A stretch of 52,951 bases of DNA from Oscillospiraceae bacterium. GTDB taxonomy: Bacteria > Bacillota > Clostridia > Oscillospirales > Oscillospiraceae. The translations under genes and the position numbers were made by a program. Shown in pieces: positions 34,559 through 43,162 of the stretch (position 1 is the stretch's first letter; each line of letters opens with the position of its first letter). A model generated the notes under the pieces. That model made no database searches and was not told the origin of the DNA. It was given only the letters and a program-made list of their open reading frames with translations. The stretch covers positions 1-52,951 of the forward strand of contig JAFTGE010000035.1 in assembly GCA_017458085.1 (NCBI GenBank), in the 5' to 3' direction.

Positions 34559-36009
34559 ACGACAAGAAACAATCCGTCATCACCAATTTCATATGGCGCC
34601 TGCTGGAGCGCTGCGGCGCGCAGGTGGTGGCCTTCGTTGTGTCCATCGTGCTGGCGCGCCTTCTCGACCCCGCCCTGTACGGCCGGATCGCGCTGGTCAC
34701 GGTCATTACCTCCATCCTCAACGTGTTTGTGGACAGCGGCATGGCCAACGCCCTGATTCAGAAGAAGAATACGGACGACCTGGACTATTCCTCCGTCTTC
34801 TACTTCAACGTCAGCTTCTGCCTGCTGCTGTATCTCGGGCTGTTCTTCGCAGCTCCGCTGATCAGCCGGCTCTACCACGACACCAGCCTTGTCCCGGTGA
34901 TCCGGGTGCTGGGGCTGACGATCGTGATCTCCGGCGTGAAAAACGTGCAGCAGGCCTATGTCGCCAAGACCATGCAGTTTCGCCGCTTTTTCTTCTCCAC
35001 CCTTGGCGGCACGGTCTTCTCTGCCATCGTCGGCATCACCATGGCCTACCGCGGCTTCGGCATTTGGGCCCTGGTCATGCAGCAGGTCCTGAACGCGGCG
35101 GTCAACACTGCGATCCTCTGGCTCACCGTGGGCTGGAAGCCGCAGCGCGCCTTCTCCCTGGAACGGCTGAAGGGACTGGTCTCCTATGGCTGGAAGATCC
35201 TGGTCTCCGGCCTGCTGGACACGGTCTACCTCAAGCTCTATCAGCTGGTGGTTGGTCTCAGGTATACGGAGGCCGATCTCGCCTTTTATAACAAGGCAGA
35301 CCAGTACCCCCTGCTGCTGGTGGAGAACATCAACAATTCCATCGACTCGGTGCTGCTGCCGGTGCTTTCCGCCGAGCAGGACAGCCGGGAGGCCGTGCGC
35401 GCCATGACCAAGCGCGCCATCAAGGTCAGCACCTACATCATGATGCCGCTGATGGCGGGCCTGGCCGTCTGTGCCGAGCCGCTGATCCGCCTGATGCTGA
35501 CGGAGAAGTGGCTGCCCTGTGTGCCGTACATGCGCATCTTCTGCATGGTCTACGCCTTTTACCCGCTGCACACCGCCAACCTCAGCGCCATCAAAGCCCT
35601 GGGGCGCAGTGATATTTTCCTCAAGCTTGAGATTATCAAAGAATTTGTCAGCATCCTGCTGCTGGTGATCACCATGAATTACGGCGTCTATGCCATTGCG
35701 CTGGGCCTGCTGGTTTCCAGCTTTGCCTCCCAGATCATCAACGCCTGGCCGAACCGCCGCATGCTGCACTACACCTATCTGCAGCAGCTGCGGGACATGG
35801 CCCCGGCGATCCTGCTCAGCCTGGTCATGGCGGCCTGCGTATGGCCGGTGCAGAGGCTCGGCCTTTCCGATCCGGTGACGCTGCTGATCCAGGTGCCGCT
35901 GGGCGTGGCGGTCTATGCCGGTGCGTCGGCGCTGCTGAAGCTGGAGAGCTTCGACTATGTGCTGGTCATCGTAAAAAAGCTGCTGCACCGCAGAAAGGAG
36001 CGCGCATGA
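34555..36009 (+). CDS. Polysaccharide flippase (Wzx/WzxC-like, MOP superfamily)
   Basis: 484-aa membrane protein with about 12-14 helices, opening VITNFIWRLLERCGAQVVAF and containing LARLLDPALYGRIALVTVI, typical of the Polysacc_synt family. It would flip lipid-linked oligosaccharide to the outside. It is coupled to both neighbours by 4-base ATGA overlaps. No Wzy polymerase or initiating phosphoglycosyltransferase is in the window, so the exported unit may be short or those genes lie elsewhere. Confidence 0.9.
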   Translation: MNDKKQSVITNFIWRLLERCGAQVVAFVVSIVLARLLDPALYGRIALVTVITSILNVFVDSGMANALIQKKNTDDLDYSSVFYFNVSFCLLLYLGLFFAAPLISRLYHDTSLVPVIRVLGLTIVISGVKNVQQAYVAKTMQFRRFFFSTLGGTVFSAIVGITMAYRGFGIWALVMQQVLNAAVNTAILWLTVGWKPQRAFSLERLKGLVSYGWKILVSGLLDTVYLKLYQLVVGLRYTEADLAFYNKADQYPLLLVENINNSIDSVLLPVLSAEQDSREAVRAMTKRAIKVSTYIMMPLMAGLAVCAEPLIRLMLTEKWLPCVPYMRIFCMVYAFYPLHTANLSAIKALGRSDIFLKLEIIKEFVSILLLVITMNYGVYAIALGLLVSSFASQIINAWPNRRMLHYTYLQQLRDMAPAILLSLVMAACVWPVQRLGLSDPVTLLIQVPLGVAVYAGASALLKLESFDYVLVIVKKLLHRRKERA

Positions 36010-36986
36010 ACGATCCCATCCTCGTCTCGGTGATGTGCACCGCTTTTAATCACGAGAACTATATCCGTCAGGCGCTGGACGGCATGGTCAATCAGCAGAC
36101 CGATTTTGCCTATGAGATCCTCGTCACCGACGACGTCTCCACCGACCGCACCGCCGACATTATCCGCGAATATGAGGCGAAGTATCCCGACAAGATCCGC
36201 GCCTTTTACATGGAGCGCAATCTTTTCTCCCAGGGCATCGATATCTATTATGCGGTTCTCTTCCCCAACGCGCGCGGCAAATATACCGCCATCTGCGAAG
36301 GGGACGACTACTGGACCGACCCTACCAAGCTGCAGCGGCAGGTGGACTTTCTGGAGGCCCACCCTGACTATACCGCCTGTGTGCACAACACGGAATTGCT
36401 ATTCTGTGACGGCGGCCGTCCCAGCGAGGCGCTGGCCGCCTGTGACACCGACCGCGACATGGAGTTTTCCGACATTCTCCCCGGCATGAACAATGCCTGG
36501 CACACCAGCTCCCTGCTGGCCCGCACCGATCTGCTGGCCAACCCGCCCGACTATTACGAGGTTGCCATCGCCCACGGCTTCAGCGACTTTCCCTATGCGC
36601 TGTGGCTGCGTGAAAACGGGAAGGTGCGGTGTCTGGCCCGCTTCATGTCCGTCTACCGCGTCAACAGCGGCGCCGCCGCCTGGAGCGCCGGCGTGAAGGG
36701 ACAGTATGAAAAAAAGATCCAGTTCTATTCCGGCGCCATCGCCATGCTCGAATGCTTCCGCGCCCATGTGCGGGATGAGTCTCTGCTCCGGCTGACCGAT
36801 AAAAACATCGACCGCTGGCGCTTTGATCTTCTGTATTTACAGGGCCGGGACCGGGAGCTGCGTCAGCCCCCCTACCGCGCCATATTAAAGACCATGCCGC
36901 TGAAATTCCGCGCCATCAACTTCCTTAAATGCATGCTGCCCGGTTTGCAAAAGCTCTACCGGAGGAGAAAGGGCTATGAAAAATAA
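36006..36986 (+). CDS. Family 2 glycosyltransferase B
   Basis: 326-aa GT-A transferase, paralogue of the 32964 gene along its whole length: same SVMCTAFNHENYIRQAL, VTDDVSTDRT, CEGDDYWTDPTKLQRQVDFL and the C-terminal MPLKFRAINFLKCMLPGL tail. The start overlaps the flippase stop and its end overlaps the ATP-grasp gene by 11 bases. Two related but diverged enzymes suggest two successive linkages with similar acceptors or donors. Confidence 0.88.
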   Translation: MNDPILVSVMCTAFNHENYIRQALDGMVNQQTDFAYEILVTDDVSTDRTADIIREYEAKYPDKIRAFYMERNLFSQGIDIYYAVLFPNARGKYTAICEGDDYWTDPTKLQRQVDFLEAHPDYTACVHNTELLFCDGGRPSEALAACDTDRDMEFSDILPGMNNAWHTSSLLARTDLLANPPDYYEVAIAHGFSDFPYALWLRENGKVRCLARFMSVYRVNSGAAAWSAGVKGQYEKKIQFYSGAIAMLECFRAHVRDESLLRLTDKNIDRWRFDLLYLQGRDRELRQPPYRAILKTMPLKFRAINFLKCMLPGLQKLYRRRKGYEK

Positions 36987-38217
36987 ACAGAAACGACTGC
37001 TGCTTCTCGGTGGGGCACACTATCTGCGGCCCGTCATCCGGGAGGCGCATGCCCTCGGACTCTATGTCATCACCTGCGACTATCTGCCCGATAACAGCGC
37101 CCACAAGCTGTCCGACCAATACTGCAACGTCAGCATCGTGGATAAGGAGGCCGTGCTTGCCGCGGCGCGGGAGCTCCACATTGACGGCGTCATGTCCTTT
37201 GCCTGTGACCCGGGCGTCGTCACCGCCGCCTATGTTGCCGAGCAGCTGGGTCTGCCGTCCGTCGGCTCCTATGAGGCCGTGTCTATCCTGCAAAACAAGG
37301 GCCGCTTCCGCGCTTTCCTGCGCGAGCACGGCTTTAACGTGCCCTGGGCCAAAAGCTACACCGACCCTGCCGCTGCCCTGGCCGACGCGTCCGCCTTCCC
37401 CTGGCCCATGATCGTCAAGCCTGTGGACTCCGCCGGCAGCAAGGGCGTCAGCCGCGTCGACTCCGCCGGAGAGCTGCGGCGCGCCATCAACCACGCGCTG
37501 GATTATTCTCTCAGCGGTGCTTTCATTGTCGAGCAGTTTATTCCGCAGCAGGGCTATTCCTCCGACACGGACTGCTTTTCCGTGGACGGGCGGCTGGTCT
37601 ATTGCTCCTTTGACGAGCAGCGCTTTGACTCCGGCGCCGAAAACCCCTATACCCCGGCGGCCTATGCCTGGCCCTCGACCATGCCCGCGCCCATCCAGGA
37701 CGAGCTTCGCGCCGAGCTGCAGCGGCTGATCACGCTGCTCGGCCTCGGCACCTCGGTGTATAACATCGAAACCCGCATGGGCGCCGACGGCAAGGCTTAC
37801 ATCATGGAGGTCTCCCCCCGCGGCGGCGGCAACCGCCTGAGCGAGGTGCTGGAGCTGGCCACCGGCGTCAAGCTGGTTCAAAACGCGGTGCGCGCCGCGG
37901 TCGGTCTGCCGGTCGACGCCATGGAAGATCCCGTTTATCAGGGCCACTGGGCCGAGATCATTCTCCACAGCGACCGGACCGGCCGCTTTCACGCGCTGAA
38001 TATCGACCCCGCGGCGGCCTCCATGGTGGCCGAGATCGACCTGTGGGTCATCCCCGGCGAGATGGTCGAGCGCTTCTCCGGCGCGAACAAAGCCATCGGC
38101 ACCCTGGTCATGAACTTCCCCGACCGCCAGACGCTGGAACGCTATATGTCCGACGACAGCTGGTATCATATCGCGGTGGAGGAAGAGGTCGCGGCACGTG
38201 CCCCGGCTCTTGTATAG
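36976..38217 (+). CDS. ATP-grasp ligase of the glycan cluster
   Basis: 413-aa carboxylate-amine ligase of the ATP-grasp superfamily. An N-terminal Rossmann-like pre-ATP domain opens KRLLLLGGAHYLRPVIREA; the ATP-grasp core has FPWPMIVKPVDSAGSKGVSRV near residue 137 and the metal-binding end IMEVSPRGGGNRLSEV near 275. Such enzymes join a carboxylate (via acyl phosphate) to an amine. Placed between a glycosyltransferase and a sugar aminotransferase, it might attach an amino acid or other acid to an amino sugar; that is inference. The substrate is not predictable from sequence here. Confidence 0.85.
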   Translation: MKNKQKRLLLLGGAHYLRPVIREAHALGLYVITCDYLPDNSAHKLSDQYCNVSIVDKEAVLAAARELHIDGVMSFACDPGVVTAAYVAEQLGLPSVGSYEAVSILQNKGRFRAFLREHGFNVPWAKSYTDPAAALADASAFPWPMIVKPVDSAGSKGVSRVDSAGELRRAINHALDYSLSGAFIVEQFIPQQGYSSDTDCFSVDGRLVYCSFDEQRFDSGAENPYTPAAYAWPSTMPAPIQDELRAELQRLITLLGLGTSVYNIETRMGADGKAYIMEVSPRGGGNRLSEVLELATGVKLVQNAVRAAVGLPVDAMEDPVYQGHWAEIILHSDRTGRFHALNIDPAAASMVAEIDLWVIPGEMVERFSGANKAIGTLVMNFPDRQTLERYMSDDSWYHIAVEEEVAARAPALV

Positions 38218-38294
38218 CGCCCCTCATTTTTTGATTTTTTCGCCTCTCCCGGCTGTCAGGGCCCTGTGCGAGGCTTACGGAAGGAAGGATTCCC

Positions 38295-39395
38295 ATGTCT
38301 GAAACCATCAATGTCACCCGTTCCTCTCTGCCGCCCTTTGAGGAATACTGCGCCGAGATCCGCAGCATTTGGGACAGCCATTGGCTGACCAATATGGGGG
38401 AAAAGCACCAGCGGCTGGAGAAAGCGCTGCAAGAGTATCTCGGCGTCGAAAACGTCGTCCTGCTCACCAACGGCCACCTGGCGCTGGAGAACATTCTCGA
38501 GGCACTGGATCTGCACGGGGAGATCATCACCTCCCCCTACACCTTTGCCTCCACCACCCACGCCATTGTCCGCTGCGGTTGCACCCCGGTCTTCTGCGAC
38601 ATTGACCCCGAGACCTACACCATCGACGCGGGGAAGATCGAGGCGCTGATCACCGAAAAGACCGTCGCCATCCTGCCCATCCACGTCTACGGCAACCTCT
38701 GCGACGTGGACGAGATCGACCGCATTGCGAAAAAGCATCATCTCAAGGTCATCTATGACGCGGCTCACGCCTTCGGCGTGAAAAAGGACGGGGTCAGCTC
38801 GGCCTGCTTCGGGGACGCCTCCATGTTCTCCTTCCACGCCACCAAGGTCTTCAACACCGTCGAGGGCGGCGCGCTCTGCTTTGCCGATTTCTCGCTGCGT
38901 CAGACGGTCTGCGACCTGAAAAACTTCGGCATTCACGGGCCGGAGGAGGTGCCCTTTGTCGGAGGCAACGCCAAGATGAACGAGTTTTGCGCGGCCATGG
39001 GCCTGTGCAATCTCAAGCACCTGGACCGGTGGCTGCTCGAGCGCAAGGCGGTGGTGGAGCAATACCGCGCCCGTCTCGGCGGCGTGCCGGGCATCAAGCT
39101 CAACCGCGATCAGCCGGGGGTGGAGTCCAATTACGCCTACTTCCCCGTGATTTTTGACGGCTACAAGTATAACCGCGACGAGGTCTTTGCCCGTCTGGCC
39201 GAGCAGGGCGTCATTGCCCGCAAGTATTTCTATCCCATCACCAATTCCTTTGCCTGCTACAAGGATCGCCCGGGCTTTGATCCGGAGCTGACCCCCGTAG
39301 CCAAGTACATGGGCGACCGCGTCCTGACCCTGCCGCTGTACGCGGGGCTGGGCGCCGACGACGTCGACCGCATCTGCGATATCATTCTTGGGTAA
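38295..39395 (+). CDS. DegT/DnrJ/EryC1/StrS sugar aminotransferase
   Basis: 366-aa PLP enzyme that transaminates a keto group on a nucleotide sugar. Marks: EKALQEYLGVENVVLLTNG near the start, SPYTFASTTHAIVRCG, VIYDAAHAFGV with the PLP Asp, and the Lys in FHATKVFNTVEGG (Lys184). ATG 38295 follows GGAAGGAAGG, 77 bases after the ATP-grasp gene. It supplies an amino sugar that the acyltransferase and perhaps the ATP-grasp ligase could modify. A terminator follows. Confidence 0.92.
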   Translation: MSETINVTRSSLPPFEEYCAEIRSIWDSHWLTNMGEKHQRLEKALQEYLGVENVVLLTNGHLALENILEALDLHGEIITSPYTFASTTHAIVRCGCTPVFCDIDPETYTIDAGKIEALITEKTVAILPIHVYGNLCDVDEIDRIAKKHHLKVIYDAAHAFGVKKDGVSSACFGDASMFSFHATKVFNTVEGGALCFADFSLRQTVCDLKNFGIHGPEEVPFVGGNAKMNEFCAAMGLCNLKHLDRWLLERKAVVEQYRARLGGVPGIKLNRDQPGVESNYAYFPVIFDGYKYNRDEVFARLAEQGVIARKYFYPITNSFACYKDRPGFDPELTPVAKYMGDRVLTLPLYAGLGADDVDRICDIILG

Positions 39396-39412
39396 ACTAC
39401 ACATAAAGAGAA

Positions 39413-39457
39413 CAAGAGCGCGCTTCTCCTTCATCGGAGCGGCGAGCTCTGTTTTTT
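39413..39457 (+). terminator. Terminator of surface-glycan cluster
   Basis: Imperfect hairpin AGAGC/GCTCT with inner CTCC/GGAG pairing, followed by TTTTTT at 39452-39457. Confidence 0.7.
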
Positions 39458-39562
39458 CATGCCTGTACGCTATAATCAAGAAAAAATTTTCTTTTTCTTG
39501 TGTCAAGTCTGCGAGAAATTGGATTTATATAGTATGAGGGCCCTTAACAAAGGAGACAAGGT

Positions 39563-40135
39563 ATGAACGACAGAGAAATCGTCAACTTATACTGGCAGCG
39601 CTCGGAGCAGGCCATCGCGGAAACTGAGCGGAAGTACGGGCGCTATTGCCATATCATCGCGTATAACATTTTGGAAAACAGCGAGGATTCCGAAGAATGT
39701 GTCAATGACACCTGGATGAGTGCTTGGAACTCCATGCCGGACAAGCGCCCGGAACGGCTCAGTCCCTTTCTCGCCCGGATCACGCGCAACTTTGCCCTGA
39801 CCAAGATCGTGCGGCGCACAGCGAAAAAGCGCGGCGGCGGTGAAGCGGAGCTTGCGCTGGAGGAGCTGGACGAATGTCTTTCCTCCGGCTGCGATCTGGA
39901 AAAAGAGCTCGAGGACCGGGAGCTGAGCCGCGCCATTGACGCCTTTGTCGGAAATCTCCCGGAGGAGGAACAGCTTGTCTTCATCAGCCGGTACTGGTTC
40001 GTGGCGACCGAGCGGGAAATCGCGGAAAAGCTGGGCATGAGCCGCAGCGGTGTCGCCGCCATGCTGAAACGGACAAGAGGCAAGCTGAGAGCGTATCTAT
40101 TGATGGAGGGCTTATGTACAACTCGGAACGAATGA
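39563..40135 (+). CDS. ECF-type RNA polymerase sigma factor
   Basis: 190-aa sigma-70 family factor with region 2 (about 15-90: YGRYCHIIAYNILENSEDSEECVNDTWMSAW-type core, including AWNSMP) and region 4 (about 125-180: EEQLVFISRYWFVATEREIAEKLGMSRSGVAAMLKRTRGKLR). ATG 39563 follows AAAGGAG. It overlaps the next gene, a membrane protein, by 22 bases, the usual sigma/anti-sigma arrangement. The AT-rich sequence before it lacks a clear sigma-A promoter, consistent with autoregulation, though no promoter was proven. Confidence 0.9.
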   Translation: MNDREIVNLYWQRSEQAIAETERKYGRYCHIIAYNILENSEDSEECVNDTWMSAWNSMPDKRPERLSPFLARITRNFALTKIVRRTAKKRGGGEAELALEELDECLSSGCDLEKELEDRELSRAIDAFVGNLPEEEQLVFISRYWFVATEREIAEKLGMSRSGVAAMLKRTRGKLRAYLLMEGLCTTRNE

Positions 40136-41175
40136 TGAAAGCCATCGGAGACATTTCCGATGATAAGATCGAGAAAACCGGCCGTGCGCTGGGCTACCAG
40201 AGAGAGCAGCGCCGCATATCTCCCATTTCCATTCGGATGGGGAGGTTGCTGTCTATCGCTGCCGTCGTCGCACTGATCTTTGCGCTGGGCATGACGGCCT
40301 ACGCGATCTATACGCACTGGTCGCGCGGCATGGAGCAGCGGCTCCCGGCCACGGAGGAAGAAAAAGAAATGGCGGAGCTGAGCGGCCTGTCCGATACTTC
40401 CCAGACCGTCAGCGCTATCGCCAATGGCGTGACGATCTCTGTGGAGCAAACCGTCATCGACAGAGAAACCGCTCACATCGCCCTGCGGATCGAGGGCTTC
40501 ATGCTCCCGGAGGGGCAATACCCAGACATTGGCGACTGGTCGCTGACTTTCGACGGAGAAAACGCGCCCAGCATGACCGGCGGCTTCGTCGAGGAAAGAG
40601 ATGCCAATGACAAGCTGATCTTCACGGCCCCGGACGGCTCAATGGAATTTGATTTTACGGCGAAGGCCGGCGGCAAGTGGGAATCCTTCGAGGGCAAGGA
40701 GGTCCGTTTGGTGATCAACAACCTCGGCACCGGCGACAAGGCTCAGTATCAGGCGCTGGTAGAAGGCCCCTGGGAGCTGGTCTGGACGCCGAGCAGCAGC
40801 AGCGAGCTATTGACCGTTCAGCCGGATACCTACATCGGAGACAGTGGGGTCAAGCTGATCAAAGCAGAGGTCAGCCCGATTTCCGCAAAGGTCACGCTTC
40901 AGCTTCCGGAACTCTGGGAAGGTTACAAGACGCTGGAGGATTATGATCTCCAACTTGTGGGGGTCTGCCTGAAGGATGGAACAAAGCATGCGGATATCTA
41001 CACGTATCCGATGCAGGTAGAATATGTCGATATCGACAATCTGATCCTTGAGCTGGACTACTCCGCGCATCAGATTCTCCAGCCGAAACAGGTGGATGCA
41101 CTGATTTTTGCCAGCAACTCCCCTTGGGCACGGACGCTGACAGACAGTGATCTGATCCTCGTTCCGATTGATTGA
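40114..41175 (+). CDS. DUF4179-like membrane anti-sigma factor
   Basis: 353 aa. A short cytosolic N-terminus (about 1-45, including MMKAIGDISDDKIEKTGRAL) likely holds the sigma factor; a single membrane helix spans about 46-66 (LLSIAAVVALIFALGMTAYAI); about 285 residues lie outside. The start of the outer part, ATEEEKEMAELSGLSD then a beta-rich region with ISVEQTVIDRETAHIALRIEG, matches DUF4179-type anti-sigma proteins from memory. It is translationally coupled to the ECF factor. The trigger sensed outside is unknown. The region looks slightly less GC-rich than its flanks. Confidence 0.78.
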   Translation: MYNSERMMKAIGDISDDKIEKTGRALGYQREQRRISPISIRMGRLLSIAAVVALIFALGMTAYAIYTHWSRGMEQRLPATEEEKEMAELSGLSDTSQTVSAIANGVTISVEQTVIDRETAHIALRIEGFMLPEGQYPDIGDWSLTFDGENAPSMTGGFVEERDANDKLIFTAPDGSMEFDFTAKAGGKWESFEGKEVRLVINNLGTGDKAQYQALVEGPWELVWTPSSSSELLTVQPDTYIGDSGVKLIKAEVSPISAKVTLQLPELWEGYKTLEDYDLQLVGVCLKDGTKHADIYTYPMQVEYVDIDNLILELDYSAHQILQPKQVDALIFASNSPWARTLTDSDLILVPID

Positions 41176-41220
41176 GCGATTTCGGGAAACGCAGAACTTG
41201 TTTGTGGAGGGAGCTAGGCA

Positions 41221-41266
41221 TAAAGAGAGCAAGAGCGCCGCGTACGCAGCGCTCTTGCTCTCTTTA
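41221..41266. terminator. Bidirectional terminator
   Basis: Perfect 18-bp stem (41221-41238 with 41249-41266), loop CGCGTACGCA, ending CTCTTTATT on the plus strand. It lies between the convergent anti-sigma and HAD genes and overlaps the HAD stop. Confidence 0.88.
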
Positions 41267-41917
41267 TTCCTCTGTCAGCCACTCCAGCAGCTCCTCCGCC
41301 GTTTGGAAGACGCGTGCCGCACCGGACGCGAGCAACTGTTCCTCCGTGCGAAAGCCCCAGCCGACGATGGCGCAGTCCATCCCGGCGTTTTGCGCGGTGG
41401 CGAGGTCGACCTCCGTATCGCCCACATAGACCGCGTCGACCAGTTCCAGCCCCATGTGTTTTAGCGCCGCGAGCACCGCGTCCGGGTTCGGCTTGCGCCG
41501 GACCGTGGCGCTCTCGCCCACGGCGGTGTCCAGCAGACCGGGGAAATGCCGCTCGGCCAGGAGCTTGACCGCCGAATCCTGCTTGTTGGAGACGACCGCC
41601 TGCTTCACGCCTCGCTCCTTCAGCGTCTCCATCAGGGGCAAGATGCCCGGATAGGGCGCGGTCAGGATCGCGCAGTGGCTGTCGTACCAGGGCTGGTAAG
41701 CCCGCAGCACCTCGGCGGTCTGCTCCTCGCTTGTCCCAGCCGGAACCGCATGGGCAATCAGCCAGGCCGCGCCGTTTCCGAGGCAGGCGGCGGCCTCGTC
41801 GCGCGTCAGCTCCGGCATGTTAAATTCCCTCAAGGTGTGGTTGACGGCGTTGGTCAGGTCACCCAGGGTATCCAGCACCGTGCCGTCCATATCAAAAAGC
41901 ACCGCTTTATATCGCAT
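41264..41917 (-). CDS. HAD-family phosphatase (phosphoglycolate phosphatase-like)
   Basis: 217-aa HAD subfamily IA hydrolase. Motif I is FDMDGTVLDT (nucleophile Asp near 9), motif II VVSNK, motif III K in RRKPNPDA, motif IV VGDTEVDL. The helical cap lies between motif I and II. ATG 41917 has ACGGAGGA upstream; the longer in-frame start at 42013 does not. The Gph/PgpP-type label is by resemblance; the true substrate may be another small sugar phosphate. Single gene. Confidence 0.87.
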   Translation of the reverse strand: MRYKAVLFDMDGTVLDTLGDLTNAVNHTLREFNMPELTRDEAAACLGNGAAWLIAHAVPAGTSEEQTAEVLRAYQPWYDSHCAILTAPYPGILPLMETLKERGVKQAVVSNKQDSAVKLLAERHFPGLLDTAVGESATVRRKPNPDAVLAALKHMGLELVDAVYVGDTEVDLATAQNAGMDCAIVGWGFRTEEQLLASGAARVFQTAEELLEWLTEE

Positions 41918-42027
41918 GTTCGATTCCTCCGTTTGACGCGATTGTAGCATAGCCGCGTCAAAAAGGCAACTTGTAACCGCACGCCCCTTGTGATAGGATA
42001 TGGATATTCTCATAAGGAGTCCCTTTT

Positions 42028-43098
42028 ATGAAACGAATTCAACGCGGCCTTGCCCTGCTGATGACGCTGCTGTGCGTTTCGGCGGCGGCGGGCTGTTCCT
42101 CCTCCGCGCCTCAGTCCACGCTCACGCTTTGGTATGCCGAGAGTGAATGCTCCCGCGCGGCCATGACGTCCCTGCTGGACGCTTATCAAAAGGAGACAAA
42201 CGCCGTTGTGGACGCGGTAGCCTTTGCCGATGAGGCAGCCCTGGGCGCCGCCTTTGCGTCCGGCCAGCCCGACCTTCTATTTTGCTCCCTCGACCGCGCC
42301 GCACGCATGGACACGCTTGCACCATTGCCCGCGCTTTCCATTCAGAACGCCTATGCCGACACGATTACCGACGTCTCACCTCTGATCGCGGGCGGCTCCT
42401 TCTTCCCCATCGGCGCCCGCCTGCCCCTGCTGCTGGTCAACACCGCCCTTGCCTCTCCGGATTATTCGAGTCTGGAGGCCCTGCTGGACGCTGCCGCCGA
42501 TAACGCCGTTCCCTTTCTGGGCGCCGACAGCTGGGCAGACCTGTTGTATCAGGGGATGTTTTCCCTCGGCCGGGAGCTTACCGGTCTGGAAAAGGCCGAT
42601 GCCCGCGACGAAAGCTACCGCGCCCTCTATAACCGTCTGGCGGAGGCGGCCTACGCCGGCGGCCTTGCCCGCCTGGACGCCGATGCCGCCGCCTATGTGC
42701 GGCAGGGCCTGCTGCCCTGCGCCGCGGTCAGCTCGACCGTGCTTGCGGGAATCCATGACGAAGCCCTTGCCGTCCGGCTGCCGCCGCCCCCGGTGGGCGG
42801 GCGGGCCCTGTGGTCGGCGGAGCTGATGGGCTTTGTCCCGCTCAATGCGAAAAGCGCCAACGCCGCCTTCCTCGCCTGGCTCACCGATGGCGGCCGCGCG
42901 GCGGAGCTGGCGCTGGCGGCGGGCCTGGCCCCGGTCACAGACGGCGCTGCCGATGGGACCGAGGACGATTTGGAGGCCCTGCTCCTCTCCCTGTGGCAGG
43001 ATCAGCGCCTGCGCTATCGTCCGGCGGGAAGCGACTACGCCTTGAACCGCGCCGACTGTGAGCAAAGCCTCCGGCGGCATCTTGATTTACTGGCCTAG
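42028..43098 (+). CDS. Extracellular solute-binding lipoprotein (orphan)
   Basis: 356-aa lipoprotein: KR, hydrophobic core, and AAAGC with Cys23 as lipidation site. The mature part resembles family 1 periplasmic binding proteins: LTLWYAESECSRAAMTSLLDAYQKE at the start, then a QPDLLFCSLDRAARMDTLAPL hinge region. It has an unusually Ala-rich composition and ends RPAGSDYALNRADCEQSLRRHL. No permease or ATPase is adjacent, so either a transporter lies elsewhere or it acts as a sensor. Ligand unknown; sugar or oligosaccharide is the family norm. Confidence 0.78.
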   Translation: MKRIQRGLALLMTLLCVSAAAGCSSSAPQSTLTLWYAESECSRAAMTSLLDAYQKETNAVVDAVAFADEAALGAAFASGQPDLLFCSLDRAARMDTLAPLPALSIQNAYADTITDVSPLIAGGSFFPIGARLPLLLVNTALASPDYSSLEALLDAAADNAVPFLGADSWADLLYQGMFSLGRELTGLEKADARDESYRALYNRLAEAAYAGGLARLDADAAAYVRQGLLPCAAVSSTVLAGIHDEALAVRLPPPPVGGRALWSAELMGFVPLNAKSANAAFLAWLTDGGRAAELALAAGLAPVTDGAADGTEDDLEALLLSLWQDQRLRYRPAGSDYALNRADCEQSLRRHLDLLA

Positions 43099-43111
43099 GC
43101 TGTGTTATACT
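43082..43111 (+). promoter_or_regulatory. Promoter of hypB
   Basis: TTGATT at 43082-43087, 18-base spacer, TATACT at 43106-43111. The -35 lies inside the end of the preceding gene. Confidence 0.6.
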
Positions 43112-43162
43112 GTCTGCGTCCAACGATAAACTTTTATCAGAATCTAACAATAGAGGTGCACC

